NCBI RefSeq assembly: GCF_002150005.2
Contig: NZ_MSPP01000004.1
Coordinates: forward strand, 162,180-226,179
DNA: 64,000 bases
Reading direction: 5' to 3'
Origin: Marivivens niveibacter
Lineage (GTDB): Bacteria > Pseudomonadota > Alphaproteobacteria > Rhodobacterales > Rhodobacteraceae
Shown here: positions 9,730-18,302 of the stretch, in pieces
Layout: each line of letters opens with the position of its first letter
Position numbering within the stretch: position 1 is the stretch's first letter
Notes under the pieces: generated by a model
What the model saw: the letters and a program-made list of their open reading frames with translations, nothing else
Databases searched by the model: none
What the model was told of the DNA's origin: nothing
Program-made: the position numbers and the translations under genes

Positions 9730-12279
9730 ATGAAAGACGACGCGAAGCAGACGATTTATTTAAAGGATTACAAACCTTTCGCTTACGTCGTTGAGGATGT
9801 TCACCTGACCTTTGCGCTGCACCCAACGGCAACGCGCGTCGTGTCACGCATTCAATTTGCGCCGACAGAAACCGCTGACGGCGTGATGTTCCTACATGGC
9901 GAAGACCTGACGCTGATCAGTGCCGCGATTGATGGCGAACCAGCAAGCTATCGCAAGGTATCGGGCGGTATCGAAGTTGACGTGCCCGATGGCCCGTTCA
10001 CTTGGCAGGCCGAGGTTGAAATCAGCCCATCAACCAACACCGCGCTAGAGGGCCTGTATATGTCCAGCGGCATGTACTGCACCCAATGCGAGGCCGAAGG
10101 GTTCCGCAAAATCACCTACTACCCTGACCGTCCCGATGTAATGGCCCCTTTCACCGTGCGTATTGAATCGGACATGCCTGTGCTGTTGTCCAACGGCAAC
10201 CCGCAGGCATCGGGCGACGGCTGGGCCGAATGGCATGACCCATGGCCAAAACCTGCGTATCTGTTTGCGCTAGTCGCGGGCGAATTGGTCAACCACGCGG
10301 GTCAGTTCACCACAATGTCGGGCAAGGACGTGGAATTGAACATCTGGGTCCGCCCCGCTGACATCAACAAATGCGAATTCGGCATGGGCGCCCTGATCCG
10401 ATCCATGAAATGGGACGAAGAGGTCTATGGCCGCGAATACGATCTGGACGTGTTCAACATCGTCGCCGTTGATGATTTCAACATGGGCGCGATGGAAAAC
10501 AAGGGTCTGAATATTTTCAATTCGTCCTGCGTTTTGGCATCGCCCGAAACATCGACCGACGCGAATTTCGAACGGATCGAGGCGATCATCGCCCACGAAT
10601 ATTTCCACAACTGGACCGGCAACCGCATCACCTGCCGCGATTGGTTCCAGCTGTGCCTCAAAGAAGGGCTGACCGTTTTCCGCGACCAGACGTTCACTGG
10701 CGACATGCGATCCCACGCGGTGAAACGCATCGACGACGTGATCACCCTGCGCGCCCGTCAATTCCGCGAAGATCAAGGGCCTTTGGCACACCCGGTCCGT
10801 CCAGAAAGCTTTGTCGAGATCAACAATTTCTACACCGTCACCGTCTATGAAAAAGGCGCTGAAGTGATCGGCATGTTGAAACGCCTGGTCGGCGATGCGG
10901 CGTATAAAAAGGCGCTGAACCTGTATTTTGACCGCCACGACGGCGATGCGGCCACGATCGAAGACTGGCTAAAAGTGTTTGAGGATGTCACGGGCCGCGA
11001 TCTGTCGCAGTTCAAACTGTGGTATTCACAAGCGGGCACGCCGCATCTGCATGTGACCGATAGCTATGACAACGGCACCTATTCGCTGACGCTGCGCCAA
11101 TCGCACAAACCCAGCCCCAACCAGACCGACAAACAGCCCATGGTGATCCCTGTAGCGGTTGGCCTGCTATCGCCCAACGGGGACGAAGTCGTGCCGACCC
11201 AAGTGTTGGAACTGACCGAAGTCGAACAAACGTTCACTTTTGACGGGCTGGCATCCAAACCGATCCCGTCGATCCTGCGCGATTTCTCTGCGCCTGTGGT
11301 GCTACATCAGGATCAATCGGATGCGGATCGTGAATTCCTGCTGGCGAATGACACCGACCCGTTCAACAAATGGGAATCGGGCCGCATGCTGGCGCGTGAC
11401 ACTCTGCTGGACATGATCGAAAACGATGCCGCGCCAAATGCCAACTATCTGGCGGCATTGGACCGCGCGCTGAACGACGAAACGACCGATCCTGCGTTCC
11501 GCGCCCTGCTGCTGGCGTTGCCAACGATCGACGACCTAAGCCAAGAGATCGCATCCAAAGGCGGCACTCCTGACCCGACTGCGATCTACGATGCCCGCCG
11601 CGCTCTACGCGGGGCCATTGCGCGCCACTGCGGCGATACGCTGACTTCGCTGTACAAAACGCATCAGGTCACGGGCGCTTATGTGCCAGACGCCGAAACG
11701 GGCGGCAAACGGGCGCTGACCAACGCGGCGCTGTCGCTGATCAGCCTGTTGGACAACGGCGATACCGCCCGCACCCAATATGCCGCCGCCGACAACATGA
11801 CCCAAGAATTGGCTGCCCTGTCCGCCCTGATCCAAATCGGCGCGGCGGAAACCGAACTGGCCGATTTCGCGGACCGTTGGAAAGACGACCGTTTGGTCAT
11901 GGACAAATGGTTCAGCCTGCAAACCGCGCTTTGCGAACCGCAAGACGCCGCGAAAATTGCGGACACGCTGACCAAACACCCAGATTTCGATTGGAAAAAC
12001 CCGAACCGGTTCCGGTCGCTGTTCGGCGGGCTGATTTCCAACACCGCGGGTTTCCACGCCGCGGATGGCAGCGCCTATATCCTGTTGACCGACTGGCTGA
12101 TCAAACTGGATGCGGCTAACCCGCAGACTGCGGCGCGCGTGTCGTCCGCATTTGATACTTGGACCCGCTATGACGAAGGCCGCAAGCTGATCATTAAAAC
12201 TCAGCTGGACAGAATTTTGGCAACCGAAGGCATCAGCCCCGACATGGCCGAAATGGTCGGTCGCATGGCCAAAGCGTAA
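9730..12279 (+). CDS. pepN: Aminopeptidase N (M1 family)
   Basis: This 849-residue zinc aminopeptidase removes N-terminal residues from peptides in the cytoplasm. The exopeptidase motif GAMEN is at residues 253-257. The zinc site is HEYFH (289-293) with Glu312 in the following KEG. A PepN-type C-terminal helical domain follows (DUF3458-like region, then TPR-like helices). An in-frame TTG exists at 9718, but GGAG at 9720-9723 is well placed for the ATG at 9730, so I use that. A bidirectional terminator follows directly. The gene is monocistronic, divergent from the photolyase operon. Confidence 0.95.
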   Translation: MKDDAKQTIYLKDYKPFAYVVEDVHLTFALHPTATRVVSRIQFAPTETADGVMFLHGEDLTLISAAIDGEPASYRKVSGGIEVDVPDGPFTWQAEVEISPSTNTALEGLYMSSGMYCTQCEAEGFRKITYYPDRPDVMAPFTVRIESDMPVLLSNGNPQASGDGWAEWHDPWPKPAYLFALVAGELVNHAGQFTTMSGKDVELNIWVRPADINKCEFGMGALIRSMKWDEEVYGREYDLDVFNIVAVDDFNMGAMENKGLNIFNSSCVLASPETSTDANFERIEAIIAHEYFHNWTGNRITCRDWFQLCLKEGLTVFRDQTFTGDMRSHAVKRIDDVITLRARQFREDQGPLAHPVRPESFVEINNFYTVTVYEKGAEVIGMLKRLVGDAAYKKALNLYFDRHDGDAATIEDWLKVFEDVTGRDLSQFKLWYSQAGTPHLHVTDSYDNGTYSLTLRQSHKPSPNQTDKQPMVIPVAVGLLSPNGDEVVPTQVLELTEVEQTFTFDGLASKPIPSILRDFSAPVVLHQDQSDADREFLLANDTDPFNKWESGRMLARDTLLDMIENDAAPNANYLAALDRALNDETTDPAFRALLLALPTIDDLSQEIASKGGTPDPTAIYDARRALRGAIARHCGDTLTSLYKTHQVTGAYVPDAETGGKRALTNAALSLISLLDNGDTARTQYAAADNMTQELAALSALIQIGAAETELADFADRWKDDRLVMDKWFSLQTALCEPQDAAKIADTLTKHPDFDWKNPNRFRSLFGGLISNTAGFHAADGSAYILLTDWLIKLDAANPQTAARVSSAFDTWTRYDEGRKLIIKTQLDRILATEGISPDMAEMVGRMAKA

Positions 12280-12283
12280 AACG

Positions 12284-12311
12284 AAAGGCGCCCAATCGGG
12301 CGCCTTTTTTT
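12284..12311. terminator. Bidirectional intrinsic terminator after pepN
   Basis: A perfect 10-bp stem AAAGGCGCCC (12284-12293)/GGGCGCCTTT (12298-12307) with a 4-nt loop is followed by seven T. The convergent lipoprotein gene ends at 12311 and its transcript would also pass through this hairpin. Confidence 0.92.
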
Positions 12312-12901
12312 CATCCTTGGCAGTAGGGTTGGCTACTGGTCCAATCGACCATGTCCTGCCGTTTTCTATCGCTGACAAATGGGCCCCAATCGGCAGCCAA
12401 ACCTTTGCGTCCGGTACCGACATATCCATCACGCGGAACGGTCACTGCGGCGATACGAACGGCACAGGACAGGTTGGCTGAACCGTCTTTCAACTCCTCG
12501 ACCGTTTGCGCGTTGCACCCGTATCCGCGCGCCGTGCGCGGGTCGATCTGGACCAACCCGATCCACGCGCCGCCGCCGCCCGATGCGCGAGGGTTCCAAG
12601 TGCTTTCGTGTTTTGCCAGCGACGACAAAAGCCCAGCCCAGAATGCCGCGCGCTCTGGCTCTGTTGCCTCTGGATAATTGGGACACCATTCATCGATGTC
12701 TTCGGGCACTAATTCCAACAGCGGGCTGCCCATCGTGGAAATCGCTGTCAGGGTGGTTTCTGTCCATTCTTCGGCTTCGGGACGGTGGTCCCATTGCATC
12801 AGCGGCAACGCGGCCGGCTCCGGCTCTATTTCAATCGTGGGGTTTGCGAACCCTGCACACCCCATCAAAGCCAAGACAGGAACCAGACCAAATAACCGCA
12901 T
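12311..12901 (-). CDS. Lytic transglycosylase-like SLT-domain lipoprotein
   Basis: The 196-residue product begins with a lipoprotein signal peptide (lipobox LMGC, Cys15), which puts it in the periplasm on a lipid anchor. The SLT-like core is [20 protein letters not shown] and [13 protein letters not shown], containing the expected catalytic Glu of the ES-x-(F/W) motif and the GA-x-GL(V/M)QI motif. Such enzymes cleave the MurNAc-GlcNAc bond of peptidoglycan with 1,6-anhydro product formation. The domain is short and has an extra Cys pair, so activity is likely but not certain. It stands alone between the pepN terminator and gatB, transcribed divergently from gatB. Confidence 0.8.
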   Translation of the reverse strand: MRLFGLVPVLALMGCAGFANPTIEIEPEPAALPLMQWDHRPEAEEWTETTLTAISTMGSPLLELVPEDIDEWCPNYPEATEPERAAFWAGLLSSLAKHESTWNPRASGGGGAWIGLVQIDPRTARGYGCNAQTVEELKDGSANLSCAVRIAAVTVPRDGYVGTGRKGLAADWGPFVSDRKRQDMVDWTSSQPYCQG

Positions 12902-13071
12902 CTTTCGACACCAAAACTGTTAAATACTGCCATCGCATTGCCCAAAGCCCTCAAACCTGTCGAGTCATTTTGGATTTACCCCCCTCTTTTCGGCTAACTT
13001 GCGCCTACCGCCCCTTGCCGCGCCGCGCCAAAAACCATAACACAGGGCCGTTGCCGAAAAGGGATCTGAAT

Positions 13072-14583
13072 ATGCTCGACCTCACTTATGACGCCCCAAA
13101 ACCCAAAACGATTGCTGGCGCGACTGGCGATTGGGAACTGGTGATTGGCCTCGAAGTGCACGCGCAAGTCGCGACCAAAGCAAAACTGTTTTCCGGTGCC
13201 TCGACCCAGTTCGGCGCCGAACCGAATTCCAACGTGGCATTCGTGGACGCAGGCATGCCCGGCATGCTGCCCGTCATCAACGAAGGCTGTATTGAACAGG
13301 CCGTTCGCACGGGTCTGGGCCTAAAGGCCGAAATCAACCTGTGGTCCGCCTTTGACCGCAAAAACTATTTCTACCCTGACCTTCCGCAGGGCTATCAGAT
13401 TTCGCAGCTGTACCACCCCATCGTGGGCGAAGGCGAAGTTCTAGTTGAACTGGGCAACGGCACCGCGCGCCGTGTCCGCATCGAACGCATCCACCTAGAA
13501 CAGGACGCAGGCAAATCGATCCACGACATGGATCCGAACATGTCGTTTGTTGACCTGAACCGCACCGGCGTTGCGCTGATGGAAATCGTGTCGCGCCCAG
13601 ACATCCGCGGCCCAGAAGAGGCCGCAGCATACGTCGGCAAACTGCGCCAGATCATGCGTTATTTGGGCACCTGTGACGGCAACATGCAGAACGGCAACCT
13701 GCGTGCAGACGTTAACGTGTCTGTCTGCCGTCCGGGCGACTATGAAAAATTCATGGAAACCGGCGATTTCGGCGTTCTGGGAACCCGCTGCGAGATCAAG
13801 AACATGAACTCCATGCGTTTCATTCAGGCCGCGATCGATTACGAGGCACGCCGCCAGATCGCTCTGATCGAAGACGGCAAAGAGGTTGTTCAGGAAACCC
13901 GTCTGTACGACGCGGACAAAAACGAAACTCGCTCGATGCGTTCCAAAGAAGAAGCGCACGACTATCGTTATTTCCCTGATCCCGACCTGCTGCCTTTGGA
14001 AATCGAACAGGCTTGGGTCGATGATATCGCCGCATCCCTGCCCGAACTGCCAGACGACAAGAAAGCCCGTTTCATCAACGACATGGGCTTATCAGACTAT
14101 GACGCTTCGGTTTTGACCGCTGACGTTGCCAACGCAGACTTTTTCGAAAAAGTCGCCGAAGGCCGCGATGGCAAACTGTCGGCAAACTGGGTGATCAACG
14201 AACTGTTCGGCCGTCTGAAAAAAGACGACAAAGACATCACCGACAGCCCTGTTTCGCCTGAACAGCTGGGCAAAATCATCGGCCTAATCCAGTCGGATGC
14301 CATTTCGGGCAAGATCGCTAAAGATCTGTTCGAAATCGTCTACACCGAAGGCGGCGACCCAGAAGCCATCGTCGAAGAGCGCGGCATGAAGCAGGTCACA
14401 GACACTGGCGCGATTGAAGCCGCCGTTGACGAAGTGATCGCCAACAACCCGGATCAGGTTGAAAAAGCCAAGGCCAACCCGAAACTGGCAGGCTGGTTTG
14501 TCGGTCAGGTGATGAAAGCCACCGGCGGTAAGGCAAACCCAAAGGCGGTCAACGAACTGGTTATGAAAAAACTGGCCCAGTAA
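13072..14583 (+). CDS. gatB: Asp-tRNA(Asn)/Glu-tRNA(Gln) amidotransferase subunit B
   Basis: The 503-residue product is GatB, the kinase-like and tRNA-binding subunit of GatCAB, which amidates misacylated Glu-tRNA(Gln) and Asp-tRNA(Asn). The N-terminal signature [31 protein letters not shown] and [11 protein letters not shown] are all present, and the C-terminal YqeY-like tail is complete. The frame is open well upstream, but conservation starts at the ATG at 13072, preceded by AAAAGGGAT. gatA and gatC are not in the window. The gene has its own intrinsic terminator. Confidence 0.97.
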   Translation: MLDLTYDAPKPKTIAGATGDWELVIGLEVHAQVATKAKLFSGASTQFGAEPNSNVAFVDAGMPGMLPVINEGCIEQAVRTGLGLKAEINLWSAFDRKNYFYPDLPQGYQISQLYHPIVGEGEVLVELGNGTARRVRIERIHLEQDAGKSIHDMDPNMSFVDLNRTGVALMEIVSRPDIRGPEEAAAYVGKLRQIMRYLGTCDGNMQNGNLRADVNVSVCRPGDYEKFMETGDFGVLGTRCEIKNMNSMRFIQAAIDYEARRQIALIEDGKEVVQETRLYDADKNETRSMRSKEEAHDYRYFPDPDLLPLEIEQAWVDDIAASLPELPDDKKARFINDMGLSDYDASVLTADVANADFFEKVAEGRDGKLSANWVINELFGRLKKDDKDITDSPVSPEQLGKIIGLIQSDAISGKIAKDLFEIVYTEGGDPEAIVEERGMKQVTDTGAIEAAVDEVIANNPDQVEKAKANPKLAGWFVGQVMKATGGKANPKAVNELVMKKLAQ

Positions 14584-14599
14584 AACGGACCAACCAACG

Positions 14600-14632
14600 A
14601 AAAAGGCGGCCTTAATCGGCCGCCTTTTTTTG
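14600..14632 (+). terminator. Intrinsic terminator of gatB
   Basis: An 11-bp stem AAAAGGCGGCC (14601-14611)/GGCCGCCTTTT (14618-14628) with a 6-nt loop runs into a T-run. Confidence 0.93.
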
Positions 14633-14743
14633 CACCCAGACAATACATAAAATTCTTTTCATCTCTTTCGTATAGGGCCTGCGTCCATTTTCATTCGTTG
14701 CGCGTATCATGATTCAGGACGGATAGAATTTGGGGAGAAGTTC

Positions 14744-14962
14744 ATGGAACATTCGTTGCGGTCAATGCGCTTGAAGATGATGGGGATCTGCTTTGTAGGC
14801 GTCCACATTCCACTGACAGTGCTGTGTTTCTACGCTGTTTTAAACGGCCTAGCTGGGCTGGAAACCGTGTTGGTCACCACGTTAATTTCAACAATTGTTG
14901 GAACACTGGGCGCGCTATACGGCGTCAATGCAGTCTTTAACCGATTGTCGGCCGCACTTTAG
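14744..14962 (+). CDS. Small two-helix membrane protein of unknown function
   Basis: The 72-residue product starts MEHSLRSMRLKMMGICFVGV and has two hydrophobic helices (about residues 12-32 and 42-62). GGGGAG lies upstream of the ATG. The pattern (R-x-K-x-MGICFVGVHIPL, then a TLISTIVGTLGAL helix) recalls the N-terminal membrane anchor of some alphaproteobacterial GGDEF proteins, but no catalytic domain follows, so it could be a shortened relic or a stand-alone protein. Its stop codon overlaps the stop of the convergent anti-sigma-like gene by 4 nt. Confidence 0.6.
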   Translation: MEHSLRSMRLKMMGICFVGVHIPLTVLCFYAVLNGLAGLETVLVTTLISTIVGTLGALYGVNAVFNRLSAAL

Positions 14963-15291
14963 TCGCCGACCAAAAACAATAGACCTAACTTTAATGCAAT
15001 CAGTCCAGTGATGATTATTCCGATCCACTGGACTGGTGTCAGTAGTGGCAGTCCAAATTTTCGATACCACGGCTCTGCAAACAACCGTTTTTCTATTTTG
15101 TCAAATGCAGCCAAGGGCGGCGGGCATGCCGTGAATTGGGTATCCATGCGCGCCAGTCTGCATTCCCACGACTGTATTTCGACCCTCAGACGATAATCAT
15201 ACAAAGACCGTAAAGCCACGAGCCGCCGTTTCGCAGGCGAATGCATCCGCAATACATGTTCAGCAGCAATTACTGATAGGTCATCGTGCAT
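14959..15291 (-). CDS. RskA-like anti-sigma factor homologue, second copy
   Basis: The 110-residue product has the same plan as the anti-sigma factor 140 bp away. It starts with a short conserved segment (IAAEHVLRMHSPAKRRLVAL, compare LAAEYSLGLLDGNARDAF), then VEIQSWECRLARMD (compare AMVDDWDAQFSELN), FDKIEKRLF (compare MPQIEQQLF), and one transmembrane helix near the C-terminus. RskA-type proteins hold an ECF sigma factor at the inner membrane. The periplasmic part is almost absent in both copies. No second sigma gene is adjacent. A terminator-like hairpin separates it from the sigma/anti-sigma pair. Function as an anti-sigma factor is inferred from this similarity. Confidence 0.65.
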   Translation of the reverse strand: MHDDLSVIAAEHVLRMHSPAKRRLVALRSLYDYRLRVEIQSWECRLARMDTQFTACPPPLAAFDKIEKRLFAEPWYRKFGLPLLTPVQWIGIIITGLIALKLGLLFLVGD

Positions 15292-15309
15292 AATCTAAAG
15301 TCCCGCAGT

Positions 15310-15357
15310 AAAGAAAAGCCGTCCGCGGCAAAAGATGGGTGGGGGCACCGCGGACGG
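15310..15357 (-). terminator. Terminator-like hairpin after the sigma/anti-sigma operon
   Basis: A perfect 10-bp inverted repeat, CCGTCCGCGG (15319-15328) and CCGCGGACGG (15348-15357), with a 19-nt spacer. On the minus strand it is followed by CTTTTCTTT. It falls between the two anti-sigma-like genes. Confidence 0.6.
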
Positions 15358-15429
15358 AGTTGGGTGTAAGCGAAGTTACAACCATGGATACGCGGGCTAT
15401 GTGGATTAGTTGCAGTGACGCGAGGTTTT

Positions 15430-15768
15430 TTAATTTAGCGTGATAAGCAGTATCGCTTTGACCAATACCAAAGCCAGCACACCAAGCAGCGCCAATTTCC
15501 ATAGCGCAACACCCGCGAATAGCCGTTCCAGCAGCGGCCTGCGGGTTTGCCCGAACAATTGTTGTTCGATTTGCGGCATAACGTTGGGCGCCTGCACGGT
15601 TTCAAATTCGCCATTCAGTTCGGAAAATTGCGCGTCCCAATCATCAACCATTGCGGCTAGGGTCGGGTCACTAGAAATCCGCGCCGCAAATGCATCGCGT
15701 GCGTTGCCATCTAACAGGCCCAAAGAATATTCAGCGGCTAGCGCGATATCATCAGTTTGATCTGTCAT
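15430..15768 (-). CDS. RskA/ChrR-like anti-sigma factor
   Basis: The 112-residue product has an N-terminal sigma-binding-type region (DDIALAAEYSLGLLDGNARD) and a single C-terminal transmembrane helix (about residues 88-110) with essentially no periplasmic domain. No zinc-binding HxxxCxxC motif is visible, so it is of the zinc-free RskA type. Its ATG overlaps the sigma factor stop (ATGA), showing that it is the cognate partner. The longer frame to 15819 lies inside the sigma gene and is not conserved. The expected role is to sequester the ECF factor at the inner membrane until a signal releases it. Confidence 0.85.
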   Translation of the reverse strand: MTDQTDDIALAAEYSLGLLDGNARDAFAARISSDPTLAAMVDDWDAQFSELNGEFETVQAPNVMPQIEQQLFGQTRRPLLERLFAGVALWKLALLGVLALVLVKAILLITLN

Positions 15769-16319
15769 TCTTTGGTATCCATACAATCCCGCAGCCGCTT
15801 TAGCGACCGACGTAGCCAAGACCGTACCGTGTTAAGTGGTGTCCCCAAAGCGTCGGACAGTTCTTGATAACTATAACCATCCAAATACGCTTTGCGCACA
15901 GCCCAACTATGTTTGTCATCCAAAAGTGATAAGCAATGGGCCAGATTCCGCCCAAGGTCGGCATTCAGCGCAATATCTTCGGACGATGTGGTCGTACCGC
16001 CATTTCGTTCATCGATAAGGTCGGTTTGCGGGCGCCGGCTTTGTTTGCGGATGTTATCAATCGCTGTATTTCGGGCGATCGAAATCAACCACGTTGATGC
16101 CTTGGCTTTTGACGCATCGAAAGATGGCGCATACCGCCAAACTTTGACGAACACTTCCTGCAACAAATCTTCGGCTAGGGAACGGTCGCGGGTGATGCGT
16201 AACAAAACGCCGAAAACCAATGACGAATGGTGTTCATAGAACAGCTTGAAAGCGGCGCGTGATCCTGCCGCTACGTCTCCCAAAAGCTTGTCGGACTCTT
16301 GGTCCTGTCCATTCGGCAT
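15765..16319 (-). CDS. ECF-type sigma-70 family RNA polymerase sigma factor
   Basis: The 184-residue product has the two ECF domains. Sigma-2 spans about residues 20-90 (AEDLLQEVFVKVWRYAPSFD, STWLISIARNTAIDNIRK) and recognises the -10 region. Sigma-4 spans about 130-180 (AYLDGYSYQELSDALGTPLN, TVRSWLRRSLKRLRD) and carries the -35-binding helix-turn-helix. CGGAGGACAAAG precedes the ATG. It is coupled by a 4-nt overlap to the anti-sigma gene. The group most resembles sigma factors paired with RskA proteins. The signal and regulon are not visible, and I could not identify its own promoter motif with confidence. Confidence 0.93.
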   Translation of the reverse strand: MPNGQDQESDKLLGDVAAGSRAAFKLFYEHHSSLVFGVLLRITRDRSLAEDLLQEVFVKVWRYAPSFDASKAKASTWLISIARNTAIDNIRKQSRRPQTDLIDERNGGTTTSSEDIALNADLGRNLAHCLSLLDDKHSWAVRKAYLDGYSYQELSDALGTPLNTVRSWLRRSLKRLRDCMDTKE

Positions 16320-16415
16320 CTTTGTCCTCCGAACGTTTCTTTATGCGTTGATTGACCTTAGGTCCAGCGCCTTAAAACAAATCTGTTCGGGTGTTGCGCA
16401 GCAGTCAAACAGCGA

Positions 16416-16925
16416 TCAGCCAAAAATAGCGTCCTTATGGTCAGCAAGATAAATGCGCAGCCACGGTGTAAATTTTTCAGGCGCTTCCGTAATCGCGCGG
16501 TCCAGCTGTTCAAAGGTCATCCACTGTGTCGCTTCGACCTCGTCTGGATTTAGGGTGACAATCGGATCGCCCTGCCCCACGAATACATCAACGCATTCGT
16601 GTTCGGTTAATCCGCCCCCAACATCCGCGCGGTATTCGACGTGCTCTCTTAACTCGAGCGTTACGCCAGTGATGCCCAGTTCCTGTTCCAACCGCCGATA
16701 TGCGCAGTCCAATGACGGCTCGTTCCAATGCGGATGCGTACAACAGGTGTTCGCCCATAACCCGGGCGTATGGTATTTTGACAGCGCACGCTGTTGCAGC
16801 AATATGCCTTTGTCGCTGGTGATGAACACGCTGACAGCCGGATGGCGCAATCCCCGCTGGTGGACTTCTAATTTGTCCACGGGCGTCAACACACCATCAA
16901 TCCATGCAGGTATTAAATTATCCAT
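16416..16925 (-). CDS. idi: Isopentenyl-diphosphate delta-isomerase, type I
   Basis: This Nudix-fold enzyme interconverts IPP and DMAPP, the C5 units for quinones, carotenoids and bacteriochlorophyll. The 169-residue form starts MDNLIPAWIDG, which aligns with the MSEMVPAWVDG-like start I recall for the Rhodobacter enzyme; an in-frame ATG at 16961 would add 12 residues. Catalytic Cys is in NTCCTHPHW (Cys61/62) and the Glu-containing EHVEYRADVGGGLTEHECVD loop follows. No carotenoid or photosynthesis genes are next to it. It is divergent from the cytochrome c2 gene. Confidence 0.95.
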   Translation of the reverse strand: MDNLIPAWIDGVLTPVDKLEVHQRGLRHPAVSVFITSDKGILLQQRALSKYHTPGLWANTCCTHPHWNEPSLDCAYRRLEQELGITGVTLELREHVEYRADVGGGLTEHECVDVFVGQGDPIVTLNPDEVEATQWMTFEQLDRAITEAPEKFTPWLRIYLADHKDAIFG

Positions 16926-17096
16926 GGCGGCCATGTGCCAAATTTCAGCGTAATGATCCATAGGGCATTGGCCCCCGTATACGTTTGACGCGACGGATTG
17001 GCGCGGGGGGCTTCTCCCTTTCGCAATATAGGACTAATGTCGCCCTCAGCAGCCAAACCCGCACAAACAGCGGGCACAGCAAAAGGAGCTAACCTT

Positions 17097-17525
17097 ATGA
17101 AATTCCTTAAAGTGGCATCGATCCTTGCCCTATCAGGCACTGCCGCAGTGGCAGAAGGCCATGCAGACGCAACCGCAGGCGAAACCGCATTCGGTCGCCA
17201 ATGTGTGTCGTGCCATGTCATCGCAGACGCAGATGGCAACGTTTTGGCAGGTCGCGCGGCAAGAACCGGCCCGAATCTGTATGGCATGATCGGTCAAACC
17301 CCAGGAACCGTTGACGGGTTCCGTTATGGCCCAGATCTGGTCGCCGCAGGCGAAGCATCCGGCCCGTGGACCGAAGAATCGCTGGCGCAATACATCATGG
17401 ACCCAACCGCATGGGTTCGCGAAGCCTCTGGTGATGGCGGCGCACGGTCGCGCATGTCGTTCAAAGTGCGCAACCCTGAGGACGCCGCAAACATCGCAGC
17501 GTTCATTGCAACCTTCACCGAATAA
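17097..17525 (+). CDS. Cytochrome c2-like periplasmic cytochrome c
   Basis: The 142-residue precursor has a 19-residue signal peptide (ending AAVAEG) and one covalent heme site, C36-VSC-H40. Met120 in SRMSFKV is the likely distal ligand. The frame HVIADADGNVLAGRAARTGP, NLYG and the 'TEESLAQYIMDPTAW' stretch follow the pattern of Rhodobacter cytochrome c2, the soluble electron carrier between the bc1 complex and terminal oxidases or a reaction centre. AAAAGGAG lies 8 nt before the ATG. The frame is open further upstream but the signal peptide fixes this start. A terminator follows. Confidence 0.92.
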   Translation: MKFLKVASILALSGTAAVAEGHADATAGETAFGRQCVSCHVIADADGNVLAGRAARTGPNLYGMIGQTPGTVDGFRYGPDLVAAGEASGPWTEESLAQYIMDPTAWVREASGDGGARSRMSFKVRNPEDAANIAAFIATFTE

Positions 17526-17547
17526 TCGGTTCTAAGAAATTTTTTCC

Positions 17548-17576
17548 AAAAGGCGGCGATCAGCCGCCTTTTTTGT
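17548..17576 (+). terminator. Intrinsic terminator of the cytochrome gene
   Basis: A 10-bp stem AAAAGGCGGC (17548-17557)/GCCGCCTTTT (17563-17572) with a 5-nt loop is followed by TTGTTG. Confidence 0.9.
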
Positions 17577-17651
17577 TGCGTATGGTCCGCGGCTTATTGG
17601 ACTTGCCTGGGTATCGGGCTATAGTGCTTGCCGACAATTTGGGGGGCCCAG

Positions 17652-17969
17652 ATGCCTGTTTATGAATACCGTGTGATCCCTGCACCATCCAAGGGGATCA
17701 AAGTTAAAGGCGTGAAAACCGCACACGATCGTTTTGCCCACACTTTGCAAGACATTATGAATGAAATGGGTCTTGAAGGTTGGGAATACCAACGCACCGA
17801 CACCCTGCCTGCCGAAGAACGGTCTGGCCTTGCCAAAAAAACCATCGTTCAACGGTCTGTTTTGGTGTTTCGCCGCGAAAAAGAAGCGACCGCATCGTCC
17901 GGTCAGCCCACAATCACAGCGACACCCCAAACGTCCGCCCCGAACGATCCGGATGTCGCTGCTGAATAG
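17652..17969 (+). CDS. DUF4177 domain-containing protein
   Basis: The 105-residue product begins MPVYEYRVIPAPSKGIKVKG, with the EYRVI strand, GLEGWEYQRTDTLPAEE and VLVFRRE segments that define DUF4177, a small alpha/beta domain of unknown function. The last 30 residues are a Thr/Pro/Ala-rich tail. The ATG at 17652 follows a GGGGGG stretch and fits the family start better than the in-frame ATG at 17628. It ends one base before the convergent bolA stop. Confidence 0.85.
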   Translation: MPVYEYRVIPAPSKGIKVKGVKTAHDRFAHTLQDIMNEMGLEGWEYQRTDTLPAEERSGLAKKTIVQRSVLVFRREKEATASSGQPTITATPQTSAPNDPDVAAE

Positions 17970-18224
17970 TCAACGAATGTCGATGGCCAAGGCGTGGATT
18001 TTACCAATAATATCCGCGCCAATGGCGGAATGGATAGCGCGATGACGGGCAACACGCGTCAAATCATCCAAAGCCGAGGCTTTGATAATTACGCGCCAAT
18101 GGCTTTCTCCGCCGTCCTGATAACCTGCATGACCGATGTGCTGTTCGCTTTCGTCGATCACTTCGACCGACTCGGGGTTCAGACCGGTTTCAAGACGAGA
18201 TTTGATTTGCTCTGCAAGCGACAT
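17970..18224 (-). CDS. BolA family protein
   Basis: The 84-residue product has the BolA class-II-KH-like fold: the N-terminal helix AEQIKSRLETGLNPESVEVI, then the HIGHAGYQDGGESHWRVIIK strands, and the C-terminal VARHRAIHSAIGADI helix in which His is a potential Fe-S/glutaredoxin ligand. BolA proteins pair with monothiol glutaredoxins in iron-sulfur handling, and some bind DNA. The BolA/J-domain/cobS neighbourhood is usual in Rhodobacterales. Confidence 0.9.
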   Translation of the reverse strand: MSLAEQIKSRLETGLNPESVEVIDESEQHIGHAGYQDGGESHWRVIIKASALDDLTRVARHRAIHSAIGADIIGKIHALAIDIR

Positions 18225-18302
18225 ATTTTTTTACGACCCCCTTCAATCTGTCGTTCTACGATTTAAACTGCCACGTCCGAGTCGGAAAGATAAGGCGATA
18301 CA

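Noticed and set aside
12379..13071. N-terminal extension of gatB by 231 codons
   Set aside because: It overlaps the lipoprotein gene and the intergenic region; GatB conservation begins at the ATG at 13072.
15281..15502. 73-codon minus-strand frame between the two anti-sigma-like genes
   Set aside because: It runs across the terminator hairpin and into the anti-sigma gene, and shows no domain or start signal.
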